DNA from: Effrenium voratum
Lineage: Eukaryota; Sar; Dinophyceae; Suessiales; Symbiodiniaceae
Assembly (NCBI GenBank): GCA_963377175.1
Contig: CAUJNA010003494.1
Coordinates: 475,256-539,255 of the forward strand
Length of the DNA stretch: 64,000 nt
Direction: 5' to 3'
The translations under genes were made by a program, and so were the position numbers. The notes beneath the pieces are model-generated. The model searched no databases. It had not been told where the DNA came from and worked only from the letters and a program-made list of their open reading frames with translations. Shown piece by piece: positions 27,958 through 56,400 of the stretch (within the stretch, counting starts at the first letter, position 1; every line of letters starts with the position of its first letter).

Positions 27958-28096
27958 CTGTGGATGGACAAAATCACTTTCGCACCACCGTTCAGAAAAC
28001 ATGGTCGAAACCATGACGTTTGTTGGTAGTTACCAGGGGAATGATCAGAACCAGGGCTCCTGAACCGTGCGAAATGAAATCTGTCCATCCACATCA
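27958..28096. mobile_element. family A element
   Basis: Begins CTGTGGATGGACAAAATCAC eight bases after the previous copy ends, and closes with GAAATCTGTCCATCCACAT. The two lie in direct tandem. Confidence 0.65.
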
Positions 28097-29293
28097 CAGG
28101 GCAGCTTTGTTGGTAGCTACGTTGCATCGAAGCGTCAGGGCTGACCAGCGCGAGACATGGATCCGGATGGAACCCCTCGGAGGCGGGGGCGATCCATTGG
28201 GCCAAGTTGCTTGACGCGTGATATGGGGGGCGTCAGTCGAACAGATAACCCTGCTGGGATATGGGGGCATCCCGTTTCTTCTTTTTGGTGGTTTGAAAGA
28301 GAAGCTAAAAGGAGGCTACCCATTTTTGGGGACAACATCCATCCAAGTGTGGTGGTTTATCCCAGATTTTTTATGCTTGCGACAAGACGGGAACCAGAAG
28401 AGACATTGTTTTTCATTTTCTGCAGAGTGATTTTCTTTTAATATGGGCTCATCTTTTTCACAGGGTCCCTTAAAAAAGACACACCCATATACCCATATGT
28501 AGAGAATTTGCAAGCCTGCAAACTCAGTAAGTCTTCGGTTAGTCGGGCTATACTTCAAAGACCCCGTTCCTGTATGGTTTCACAATGAGAGGCTTGATGG
28601 ATTTGGGATGACGAGGGCACTCCAAGTTGCAACCAGTTACAGCTTGCCAGACCCATATAACACATACATGTATCCATATATTCAATACGTTGTTTTTGTG
28701 TCATGTACTGGTTTCAGCATTTTCCCACCATGTTGATGAGACAAGGTCTCAAGCTCGATCGCCGGACAGCCTCTTTCGGCTCGACGACGAGGGTTTTTCG
28801 ATCGCGCGCTTCGCTGCGGATTCGTTGCGGATTCGGAGGCGCGCCAGCGGATTCGGATGCGTGTGGTCCTTTTGTTTGGGGAACCTTTTGCTTGGTTTTA
28901 GAGGGAAAGGAAGCCGACCATCTTGGGGTACCCCTATTTTGAAGCAACGGAGGTTCCAGCGGGGAGAAGCCAGCTCCCAAAGTGCGAAGTGGTTTTTGTC
29001 CGCAATCGGTTCATCAGTTGCCATGGTTCTAGCTGGGAGAGATGGGATTCGTCCCCTTGCACGGAAACCCACTTGCCGGGCGGCTGGGAGCGGGAGGTTG
29101 GGGTTGGACAGCCTGAGATCCACATGGTTTGCTCTGAGTGGAAGGCACGAGTCTCGGATGTGGGTAAGGTTTTTTTGAGGGGGAGGGCGAGTCACCCAAA
29201 ATGTGGAGTTGAATTCACCATCCTTCACCTGACTGTATCTTGCCACGAAGGCCGTTTGTTTGAGTGACACCCTTCGAGAAATGTGGCTATGGA

Positions 29294-29416
29294 TTTAACA
29301 GGGACAGTGGTTGGTGGATATCAGTCCCCGCCTAAATGCTGTCACCATGTACCATTTAATAGGGACAGTGGTTGATGGACACCAATCCCCGCCTAAATGC
29401 TGTCACCATGTAACAT
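29294..29416. repeat. 61-bp tandem duplication
   Basis: TTTAAYAGGGACAGTGG through GCTGTCACCATGTAMCAT is present twice in direct tandem with a few substitutions. Confidence 0.9.
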
Positions 29417-29874
29417 TCCTTGGGCAGTTGGCGCACGCATTCCAAGTTGCACATAGTTGGTCTTCTAATCTGCTTCTACCACCCCTCCAAACAGCCCTCC
29501 AGTGTTGGTCCAGTCCTCCCCAAGGTTTTTTAGTCTTTCCCCAACGGTTTGTGTGAATTTGATTGCGCAGTTGTTTTGTTGAGCAAAACCAAGGACGTGT
29601 GCAGACAGTGCAAGGGTGTTCGACGCACCCATTCCCAAGAGCATCAACCTACTACTTGTTGGGCCCAAACACGAAAGTGAGGGCCAGACAAATAGGTAGG
29701 TGGGTGGGTGGGCGGGGCCGAACAGCAAGAATACAGGTGGGTGGAGCCGAACAACCAGCAAACTTGGTCTTCCCGCTGGGGGACCAGGGTTTTGTGACCT
29801 TTGCTTTGCTTCTGTCGTTCTTCAGTGACCTAAACTACCTCTACTTCTCGACTGTTTCTGCGGGTTGTGAAAGT

Positions 29875-30966
<1,092 letters not shown>

Positions 30967-31097
30967 CTATTTGTTTGCTTGCTTGCCCTCTTGCATGTCC
31001 ATCAAGTCCGTGCCTCCGTCTGTTCGTCCGCCCGTTCGTTTGTCCGTCCTCCTTTTCTCCATTTGTCGTTTGCTTTAGCACCAAGCGATTGCGAGGC

Positions 31098-31161
31098 ATG
31101 AAGAGCGGATCCCTGGGCCTCCTTCTTATCGCCGTGATCTTCGCGGCGCGGAGCCTCAAAG
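31098..31161 (+). CDS. possible first exon with signal peptide
   Basis: ATG starts MKSGSLGLLLIAVIFAARSL, a basic residue followed by a hydrophobic stretch and then polar residues: signal-peptide shaped. Coding by its own frame would stop at 31170, so as an exon it needs a donor before that, for example AAAG|GCTTGC at 31161. No partner exon can be joined in phase with confidence. It follows the TTGC array by about 130 bases. Confidence 0.3.
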
Positions 31162-34051
31162 GCTTGCACTGAGACCTCCCAAAAATCTGCGGCTCGTCTC
31201 GGCTTTTTTGGAGGGACCCTCCAAAAGGCTTGGGGTTCCTCTTGGTTTCCCCATAAAAACCGCCAAAACCGGGTTACCCCCAAGAACACGAGCCATCTAA
31301 ATGGGCTCGTCTTTTTTTGAGAGTGCCCTTTTCGGGGTTGTTTTAAAGAAAGAGAAGGCAAGCCACAAGTGGTCGAGGTCCCAATATTTTGACACATACC
31401 CAGATCGCTTGGTATCGTTGAACAATGACTTTGAGAGGGCCAAATCGGTTTTGCCTGAAAACACCCATTGTGACGAAAACCTGGGTTGTTCAAACTGCAT
31501 CCTTCCGCATGCCCAGTGGCAGTGGCTTCCTCTAAGTGGAGGATTAGTGGAGGATTTGGGATCACAACCCGGTTGTCATTTGGTTTTCCCTTTGAAGAAC
31601 ACCAAACAGGGCTCAATAAGCCTCCGAGGTTGACATGTGGTCCCCGTTTACGGTTTAGATTAGGTTCCCCTTTGGAAGAAAACCTCCCAGGTTGACGTCC
31701 AGCTAAAAACTTTAATGGGGAACTCAGCGGGGAACCTCCCTCAACAGTGGTGGGTGGACGTACATGTCCACCCAATGATGTCCATCAAAAGGTCCCCAGT
31801 TCAAAAACGCAACCATTTGGTTCCGCGTCCCCAGGTTGACTTTGTGGCTCCCCCCTCAGAAACAACACCCAAGATGGTGCGCCCTCAAAAAGACGTACCC
31901 ATTCCAAATGTTGTGTGTTGTCTAAATGGTCAATTTGAGGTTCGTGACATGGGGACGAGCCGCGAAGTTGATACCACAACAGCTGGGGCGCTAATTTTGG
32001 ACCGTTGGTGTCATGTTTTGTGGTGAAAGTGTGTCTTAAAGTAGAACACCACCTAACCTTTGAAGTTGCTTGCCCTACACCAAGGGTCCCGATACATTCC
32101 CAAATCAACCGCTGGGACCCAGTACGCCATCCCCGCGAATTTCTTCTTGCGATTGCCTCACCGGCTGATCACTGTTGGTGCTTGGAGGCGCGTGTAGGCA
32201 TGCAACTCGAGTTTGTGGTGCGGCATAGGAGGCAAAGCTGATTTCCTGAATGCCTATCATGCAAGGTATACCTTTGTGCGCATGCTCTTTGACAGATGTG
32301 GCATTGTCTCAAAACACGGCCTCCCCCCCAAAAAAAAGGGGGGATGGTTCCTTGGATTTTGCTTTGAAACCACAACATGATACTCAAGAAGGCGTGCCCA
32401 CCTTGCGTTTTCAGCTCGAACATGTCCAGGCTCTTTGACAGGTTTATGGATTTCAATCTCCAGTTTTTCCTGCGGACATGCCCGCCCACTGGCGAATTTC
32501 CTCGTCTCATTGGACCAATTCTAACAAGAGCTTCATTTTGACGTATCCGGTTGTTTGGGGCATGCTGCAACTAAAAGCCACCTCACCTACCAGTGGCTTG
32601 CGACCTTGTTCATGATGGATGTCTTGTTGTTTCTGTTTGGTGAATTATAATTTATATACCCAAATAATTTATATATGGCTGCCGTGGCAAGGCACATGCA
32701 TTTTGTATAACTAGATGTTGAATGCCGGACAGTGACCATTTCTTGCAAGCGATTGTTTGGATGACCGTTGCTGTGGATCCCAGGAATACCCAAGACAGGG
32801 GAAGTCTCATGAACAAGCACGTGCACAGACCCTCGCTTTCCAAAACCAGGCCAAAGGCTTGCTCGCTTAGGCCTTGGTGCGGCGAGTCTACGCAGAAGAG
32901 CTGAGGCCGATTGTTGGATTTGGTTTGGGGCTTCATTCCCCCAACACCCCACCCAACTTTTGAGGCCAGTTTGGCTTGTGTTGTTTGGCCTTCGTCCTTA
33001 GTCAGGACTGTCGACCCTTGGGGAGGGGTCCGAATGTTGACCAGGGCCATCGTGGATGGGTTGAATTCATTTCACTCAATCTCCATATAGGCCGGCCCAG
33101 CTCGAAGACCAGAAAATCCCGTGGCGAGCTGATGAGGCGTGAGCATGTACAAAAGCTTTGGGCCCACCCTGGGCGATTCGGCGATTTGGCTTCGGCTTGA
33201 GAGACGCGGGGAGATGGCAATTCGAAGGTGCCCGCACCAATGTGGAATCAGTGGAATCCGACCTTTGGGTCCTCCTCCTTAGGAGGAATTTGGTCTTTCT
33301 GATGTACTCCAGAGTCACTATGCTAGTGATAGGAAGTAGAGTCTGGTGTTAAAGAGCCCCTGGACAAAGGACATGACTCTGAATCACACCCAAACACAAA
33401 GAGGCGGAGATGGGGGACCATTTGTTGGCTTTGAATCCCATCTCACCGGGGCCTCAGCCCGGTGTACAGAGCTGGGTGCAAAGTGACTGCAGGTTGGATG
33501 GTAGGGCGCCACCGGGAGGCACTGGTCCTGTTTGTGAGTTACACCCATTGGGGATGCAAATCGTTAACCATGAATTCCGGAGGTCAACATGATGTCTCAA
33601 AAAATTGGGGATGCCTTTTTGGATGGTCTCAGAAAAGGACACTGAAAGGAAACCAGCCACCAGAGTGTCACTTTGACCTTGTTGCGCCGCGACCGACAGA
33701 GAGTTGAATCCGACATGCGCGAGATCGCCATTACCAGGGGCAGATGAGGCATGGAACTCCACTTGCTTGGGATGGGCAAATGAGCAGCTAGCCAAGTTCA
33801 ATCAATGTCCCGCACGTGAACGAGCATTTTGGTTCCGCGTATTGTGATGCAAGCCCCAAAGCCAGTTTGGGAGGTTTAAACGCCCAGAATACATGACCGC
33901 TTGCCAGCGATGCGATCCAGAGCGTCTCGTTTCAAACCGGTCCAGGCGCTGGAGGAAAAAATATGAGCCGAATGCTGCTCTGGCCGGTTGGAAGGGAGCC
34001 ATGCAGCTACGGATCCCCTGCCGGCAGAGAGAAACAAGTCACCGGCCTTTT

Positions 34052-34167
34052 CTTGCTGGTGCTCAGTAAGTGTGGGAATGCACCGTTCCGGGGTTCCCTT
34101 AAAGGAAACCGCTTAGATGGTTTTTCTTGGTGTCATTCCATTTCTCATTCCTTGCCTATCGCACCAG
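34052..34167. mobile_element. family B inverted-repeat element
   Basis: Left end CTTGCTGGTGCTCAGTAAGT and right end TTGCCTATCGCACCAG; the centre TTCCCTTAAAGGAAACC is itself a short palindrome. Confidence 0.65.
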
Positions 34168-34961
34168 GCGGCCCTCTCCCGTTGCCCTTTCCAACTCCAA
34201 GAGACCAGAGGTCGGAACTCGGAACTGGTCTCTGGAATCTTCGAGCTCCGGTTGAACCGCATAGTCAGGATTTACACTTCTTGGGAATGTATCTCGTCTC
34301 CTAGATCGCTTGGTTCGAACCCATGTGGCTTGTCAAACCAATGGGATCCCATTTTGGGGGATTGGTGCACCACCCATTTTAGAACCTATTTTACTGGGGT
34401 ACGGGCTTTTGACCCATGGCCACGTGTCCCCCATGAAAGGAAGCCTCGAAAGGCCGCCTTTGTAGAGGTCTTGGCTCAACTTTGAAGCAGAGACTGTCCT
34501 GGGGTTGCATGCGGCGGTGTCTCTTAGGGAACCCCAAACTGGCTTCGGTGTCCCTTTTGGTTTCCCTCTAAAACGAGAAAAACGCACGCCCATGTTGCAG
34601 TTTGAAAACTATCCGCAAGCTGGACTCTTTGCCCCGAAGAGATTTCAACAAGAGTTTCATGTCGTTTGTTCTGTTTTCCAGGGAACCCTTCGTTTTGTCG
34701 GCTTTGAAGGGCCACCAAGCGGAAGCCAAACATGTGTTGGTCCCCAATTGGACGACACCTCCATTTGGAGAGGCCGAGTTCCAGCCGACTTCGACGCCAA
34801 CCGACGCCGAAGCGTTTTTTTCAGATGCCAGGACTTTACGAAGCGGCTGAGGCGCGGTGGCAGAGGCACCTGGCCCCAGAAAAAGAAGAAGCCCAACACG
34901 AAGTCCCTAAGGGGAAGCCCCTTTGGGCCGGTGCAGGAAAAAACAATTGAATGGGGTAAAT

Positions 34962-35105
34962 TCTGTGGATGGTTGGTTGCGAAATCCGCTTCCATCTCGA
35001 AAAGACGCCATGGTTGAAACCATGATACTTACCTTGGGGAATCGAATCATTGGGTTTCTGAGCGGTGGTGCGAGACTCGAGGAATTTCGCAACCATCCAC
35101 GGTAT
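34962..35105. mobile_element. family A element
   Basis: Left arm TCTGTGGATGGTTGGTTGCG and right arm GGTGGTGCGAGACTCGAGGA followed by ATTTCGCAACCATCCACGGTA. This subtype uses GGTTGCGAA in place of GGACAAAATC in the arms. Confidence 0.65.
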
Positions 35106-35647
35106 TAATGGCGTAAACACAGGTTTTGGATGGTCTTTGTGGGCTGAGGAGGTTCCTTTGGCTGGAAGTCATTGAGAGGCCAAAAGAATGCTCACCAGTT
35201 TCAAAATGCTAAAGCACTAGGAACTATCAAATGTTGATACTGCCAGCAGATGGTCAAGGCGATTTCGGTACAAATGATGGTTCTGATTTCCATGTCCCAC
35301 TCAGTGTGACACCCATCCACAAATCAACCAGGTTGATCAACCTGTGGAAATCCTGCATCACTTGGGATGAATGAAACCCCACACTTTAAAGGGATAAGCC
35401 AATAATTCCAAGTGATGCGTTTTGTGGGTTTTTGAAACCCCACATGTCTGGGCCCCCAAAAAATTGAAAGACTGGCAGGCAACGGTCCCATTTCTCCATG
35501 TCATTTGGTTGGCGGGGTTTTCCCCCGTTTTGGAGTGTGGGTTTAAATGGGGGGCCAAAAGGACACCGAATCAGTTTGGGGGTCCTTTCTCACTTTGAGA
35601 CACACCCAAGGTTTTTGCTTATCCCTTTGTGAAGCCGATCATGGCAG

Positions 35648-35730
35648 GAAGGGAAGCCCCCTGACCATCAGCGTTGCTTTGGCGCTGCTCGCCGTCTCAA
35701 GCCCTCTGGCGCCTTGCGAAGCAAGGAAGC
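35648..35730 (+). CDS. possible signal-peptide exon
   Basis: After GGCAG the frame reads GSPLTISVALALLAVSSPLA then PCEARKQAAE: a hydrophobic core, a small-residue cleavage-like site and a charged tail. It enters in phase 2, so the start codon would be in an earlier exon. The donor is uncertain (GAA|GCAAGG or CAA|GCGGCA). GC-rich third positions set it apart from flanking T-rich DNA. Partners are unknown. Confidence 0.3.
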
Positions 35731-35921
35731 AAGCGGCAGAGCTCCACGTGGTTTCCTGCTTTTAGTGTTTCTATTTCGCTCGGTTTTTGGCTTCTTTAGT
35801 TTCTTCACATTCTTTGTCTTGCCATGTTTTTTTCCGCGTTGGTTTTTTCCGCCTTCTTTTGGTTGGCCTTCTGATTTGGTGTATCAGCTTCTTCCTTTTT
35901 GGTTTCATAAATTTTGTGTTT

Positions 35922-36240
35922 GACCACCTTTGTTTTGACCACCTTCGGATTGCCATCTTTGGTTTACCACCTTAGGTTTACCACCTTAAGTTTACCACCT
36001 TTGGTTTAATATCTTTGGTTTTACCATCTTTGGTTTACATATCACCTTTGGTTTACATATCACCTTTGGTTTACATATCACCTTTGGTGTGCAGACTGTG
36101 GATAGACGAAATCCTGCACCACTTGGAAACCATGGGAAAGTTTGTTGGTATTTACAGGGGGATCATCATTCCAGTTTTTCTTAGGTGGTGCGAAGTGGAC
36201 TTTGTCCATCCACAGTATCACCTTTGGTTTGCCGGCCTTA
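35922..36240. repeat. ACCTTTGGTTTACC-type tandem array interrupted by a family A element
   Basis: Degenerate units of CACCTTTGGTTTACATAT run from 35922 to about 36090, and the phrase ATCACCTTTGGTTT resumes at 36217 after the element at 36095-36219. The element therefore inserted into a pre-existing array. Confidence 0.8.
36095..36219. mobile_element. family A element inserted in a tandem array
   Basis: ACTGTGGATAGACGAAATCC at the left and GGACTTTGTCCATCCACAGT at the right, with AGGTGGTGCGAAG and TGCACCAC arms and the common GTTTGTTGGTATTTACAGGG loop. It is one of the most complete copies. Confidence 0.75.
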
Positions 36241-36292
36241 TCCGTTTAACCAGTACCCCGCCAATCCGCTTGCTTCTCGCTTTCTTTTCGCC

Positions 36293-51269
<14,977 letters not shown>

Positions 51270-53417
51270 CAACGTGGGTTGTCCCTCTTGGGCGATGGGA
51301 AAATGTCTGGCCGAGGAGAACATGTCGGTCTTTTTAGGCGAGCTGATGGGAAAATGTCTGTCTTTTTGGGTGGGCTGAGGGGAAAATGTCTGGCTGCCCC
51401 TCCAATGGAAGAAGCTGAGGGGAAATTTGTCTGAGGGGTTTCGTATTGATGGCATCTTTGAAATGACCAAATTATGCCATCATAGCCAACATTTCCCGCC
51501 AAATCTGATTCATCTGTATATGGTGGGAACCGTTTTCCACTTTATCCCTTTTAGGCGAGCTGAGGGGAAAATGTCTGGCTGATATTATCCCCCCCTCCAA
51601 TAGAAGGAAGAGAAAGAGCCAGGTCGAGAGAACCGGATTCCGGATTCGCATGCCAAAGGGCAACGAGCACCCGCGCAGTATGCGATTGGAGAAACCACCC
51701 TTTCTACGTGAGGTAGGCTCTTGCCCGGGGACCTATGTTACGGGCGTAGGGAGTTTTGATGGCTGGATGAGCCCCCTGTCCACTTCCATTGCAAAGATGG
51801 TAGCCACTCACCCATCGCTGTCAACACTTAAGGCGAAAGGCGCAAGTCCTGGCATTTGGCACGGCAGGAAACAAATAGTAACCCATTTCGGATGGCACGT
51901 GAAGGGAAATAACAATCAGACCGATTCCATTCGGGCACATGAGGGAACACCCAAAATGGCAACAATCTCCCTGTACTTTTTCCCCAACTGCCGAAAGCTA
52001 TGGGGTCTCCGAAGCAAGCTAAAAAGCGATTCGGAGCTAACGTTTTCGAGTTTTGGGCATAGCTCGGAGCGGATTTGGAACCGAGGTATGTGAGTTCAAG
52101 ACTTCCTCGCGGGACATCCGCCATGGTTGGCACAATGCTTAGTGGCTTAGTCCCCGCTGTCGTCACTCCCTTTTTTTTTGGCGCGACCCTTGTGCCGAAA
52201 GGCCATGTTGAGTTGTTGCTTTTGGCTTTTGGTGAGGAGAAGTTGCGGCGCGCGCCCGGAACCCTGGAGTTTGCGGGTGTTTGGAGGGGGCCCGGGCTTT
52301 CTAGATGTGGATGTTTGAAGCAACCTCGTTTTGAAGGTTCAACGGTCCTTGGCCGCTATCACTTGTGCGGTCAAGAAGCTTTGGGGCTAGAGCTTGTCAT
52401 CCACCCACAGAGGCGGCACCCCGGAACCGAACCCTCAAAGCTGCCCCAAACCACCGAACAAGCCTATTTGGGCAGAGACCCCATAGCTTTCAGCTGTTGG
52501 GAACACGTGCAAATCGTCCAGGTTTCACACGCCCATGGGATGTAGAGGACTTTTGGTTGGCCTCAGAAAAGGGTCGAAAGGAATCCACCCCAGTCACTAG
52601 GACAGATCCTGATTCATGGTGGGGGATGCATGTCATATATTTTTTGGGTGGCTCAGCAAAGGACAAAAGAGACCCCAACCAATCTGAGGGTACCTGGTTT
52701 AACACCCATTTGTGCCGTTGTCATTTACGCTTCACTCACTTGGCCTTGTCGCGGTCGACCCCTTCAAAAGCCGCCCCAAGGCGAACGCTTGTACCATAAG
52801 ACCTACGCAGGGAGAGTGACCCTGGGAATGTGTCAACACGTGGGACACCTGTTGGATGGTATTCCCCGTTGACCCCTTCTTGTTGCTTACGGGTCAACCC
52901 CAGAAAGAGTCAAAGTTCCCTTTTTCTGCCAGGGTCACTGGGCAACTGGGTGTTAGGCAGCCTCTGGAAGGACCCCACTCACCACCAACATTCACCCTGT
53001 TGGAAAGCCGATCTAAACTTCCATCATCCGCTGGTCTGGGGTGCAAGCTAACGTCTCGGTTGGCCTTCGGACTCGAGGTCATTTGGCCATCTTTAATAGG
53101 GTTGATTATCTTGCCCAGTATTCATGGTTATTATCTCACTTATAGATTTCAAGCCGCGCTTTCCGAACGGCAAGCATGTGGACTGACTTTGCCGAAGATC
53201 GTGCGAATTTTTCAAAATGTGGAGGAGAACTTCATGTTGACGCACCTGCGAGGACTCTTGTGGTCTGTGAAGTTTCTTTACGTCCACTTACCCCTATGAG
53301 ACCCATCTGACAATGCTTGAGTTTGGTTTCATGCCCAATGGGGGAACCTTAGATTCTTCCTAGGTAGAATATTCACTTGGAACGGAAGTTCCTTTGACGG
53401 GCCTCAAATCCGACGAG
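51270..53417. other. spacer or intron with no supported exon
   Basis: GGGGAAAATGTCTG phrases repeat near 51295-51395 and 51555. A weak exon-like piece is 52235-52267 (EKLRRAPGTLE). No element copy is clear. If the two flanking genes are one, this is an intron. Confidence 0.45.
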
Positions 53418-56400
53418 GCAAGAGGAGAAGCGGCTCGAACTGCTGAGCGCGCTCGGAGAGAAGCGGCTTGAGGACTTGAGTGTCCCTAAAGCCAAGAGAA
53501 CAGTAGAGTGCTGGAAATGCGGACTGCTGGAAATGCTGCTGGCTGTGCTTGTAATGCTGATGATGTTGATGATGCTGATGATAGTGATGATGCTGGTAGT
53601 GCTGGTGATGATGCTGGCTAAGCTGATTGACACTGATGCTGATGATGCTGATGATGCTGATGATGTTGATGCTGCTAGCTGCTTGCTTGCGCTGCCGGTA
53701 ATGCTGGTGGCTGGCTGTGCTTGCATAGCTGGTGATGTCGATGATGTCGATGATGCCGATGATGCCGACGATACTGATGATGCTGATGATATAATGCTAA
53801 TAATGTTGATGATGCTGATGATGCTGATGATGTTGATGGTGCTGATGATGTTGATGGTGCTGATGATGCTGATGATGCTGATGATGTGGATGATGTTAAT
53901 GGTGTCGATGATGCTGGCACTGCTGGTGGCAATGCTGGTGATGATGCTGGTAGGGCTGATGATGTTGTCAATTCTAGTATCCTCCCTAGACTGACCACCG
54001 GTTTTGCGCCTGGGTACCCTCCTGGCGCGGGGATTTCTTGCGTCAAACGAGGGCAGCAGCTTAGTTGGGTTACAACTCCCTTGTTTGGACGAAAACGATA
54101 TAGATGCCTCCAGTTCTGGAACGACCTTTGTGGCTTCAAAAAATGGGGCTGCTCGCACTGCGAGCGCCCCCAAAACCAACCACGCGAGGAGCAGCGGCTG
54201 CAGCGGGCGCGGGAGGCGGAGCGCGAGCAGCTGCTGCTCTTGGAGCAGCGGGAGGCCCTGGCCCAGGCGCGGGCAGAGTGTTGGCTTCTTCGCCTCGAGT
54301 GCCTTTTGTCAGGGAAACCAACTGGATACAGAGAAAACCAGGGATACGGGCGGATTCCCCGTAAATGCACCTTGACTAAGTTTGATATGGGAAATGGCGC
54401 CAAGGGAATCCCCCATACCCCCGCTCCCTCCGTATCCTCGCTTGTTCGTTTGTTCAACTTTTGGGGCCCTTGTAGATCGAAACTTGTAAGCATTTTAGTA
54501 CCCTGGGTCTTGATTATGACTCAAATGGGGATACGATCTCTTCCTCACTTCCTGAGTTGGACTTCAACCACTTTTTGGGTCCATAATTCTCTTCGTTCAT
54601 TCCCTTGCATCGCTTGGATGATCCGCTATTGACGAGATAACCCGGAGATATAACGGGAATAAAGGGAGAGATATGAAAAGATACAAATTATTTATTTTGT
54701 ATCTATTCCTTCCCCAAATGTCTTCTTCATCCACACGACTCACCTATAACTGCCTTAAGAACTGAGGTTATTTGTTGGGTTTTGAAATGCTTGGATGAGT
54801 CTGTGAATGAAGATAAAGCGAATGAAAGCATTTGGACTGGGAGCTTGCATCATCTCGCCACCTAACCCTGGATTTCTACTACGGAAATAAAAGAGAAATA
54901 AATATAAATATATATATATATATATAAACAAACACAACAAACACAGATGATGGGCAATTAAACATAGAATGCCATCCCTTTGACTTTCTATAACCTACTT
55001 GCATGTTGCTTCTTTTTGGTTGGTGTTTGGAAGGAGAACGAGAGGTGCGGCCATTTTGCTTGGGATGGGCTTGTTGGTTCATGGTGGGGGAAAAGTGACT
55101 GGATGGGTTTAAGGGACGGATCGCAACCAAGCTGGACATGGCCGCATCGTGCAAAAGAGATGAGCCGTCATCAAAGCCCGGGCAACCGGAGCAGACGGTC
55201 CCGTGACATTCTTTTGTTAGGGGTGATGTGTTAGGGGAAACATGAACCCTGATAGACTGCATAACTTGGAAAGATGCCGCCTAAACTGTGGATTCGTCTT
55301 GGACAGAAGGTTTGTGGGGAAATGGGGGGGCTTTGAATAGATCTCATCTGAAATTCTGTTGCGGGATGCCCCAAACTTGAAGGTTACAAAACCCGACTTG
55401 TCGCGAAACTGATTTTAAAGGGACCGGTAAACGCCTTGTTTTCTGAGTGGCGGCTTCTTTCGGGGGCATGAGCCCCTCAGCATTAGCATGGGTGGAAGCG
55501 GGGTTTCCTTCTCAGCCCCAAGGCGGCTGTTACAAACGGGTGCGTCCGTTTTGAGGGGACCGGCCAGTTATTTTGACACAACCCCATCTGATTTGGGAAT
55601 GTCTTTCTTAGGGGACCCCCAACACCTACCCAAAACGACACACCCAAATGTGTGTTTTGGCCCTTCCGTTGGTCTCGCGGTGTTCCGAGGCCCTCGTCAG
55701 TCCGGCGGTTTCGGCGGAACGCGGATTGCCGGCGGCTTCGGCTGCGCCGAAGGTGTCGGGGATGGCGGCCGAAAGCTTTGCCCGACGCGCCTGGATCGCA
55801 AAGTGGCGGGGCGCTGGTCTACTTCTGGGTTGTCTTTGTGGCTGCACAAAGTCCCAAGCCGAGTCATGTCTACCCAAGCTCAGCGTGCATGGGCTTTCAC
55901 AGGTGACGTTGAAGATGTGTCAAAACGGTTCCCGTTTTGGACAAAGCAAAATTGGTGGAGTTCCATATCCAATTTCGGCTAGTACAACGATCCTTCGCAA
56001 CCAAAGCCCTGGAACCGGTGGGCTACTTATAGAAAGATGGGGGAAGGGAAACGCGGGATTCTGACCGCATGGAGGAGAACGGGAATGCGCGCGCAACAGA
56101 GCTACTCTTAAATTAGATCTGAAGGATCTTCCTTCAGCGGGGCAAGATTCGAAGCAGCGCCCGCGAGCGGCTTGGGAACACAAGCAGATGGCTAATGTCA
56201 GGCGCGGGTCTTGTTCTTTTGGGCCTGCGAGTTGTTTCTCCGTTTCACGTGATCAAAGTCAGAAACTGCGGGCCTTTTCTTGGTGACTTTGGCGAAATGA
56301 TGGGGTCATGTCAAAACGAGGGGCCTACAGCATTCAGAAACATGATACTCCCTTTCATCATTCCAGGGTTTCTGAGGTGGTGCGAAATAGATTTCGTTCA

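Larger units (their letters stand above)
31162..35647. other. region with no supported gene
   Basis: Contains family C fragments near 31225, 31570 and 34545, a family B element at 34052 and a family A element at 34962. Weak exon-like pieces are 32190-32240 (ARVGMQLEFVVRHRRQ) and 34773-34814 (AEFQPTSTPTDAEA). I cannot link either to a gene. Confidence 0.5.

Noticed and set aside
53373..54493. Frames of 172-272 codons with Ser-Ile-Ile, Ser-Ser-Ala or Met-Leu-Met repeats
   Set aside because: They arise from the GATGMTGAT repeat in an intron; only the small exons at 53418 and 54189 have AG|G starts and in-phase partners.
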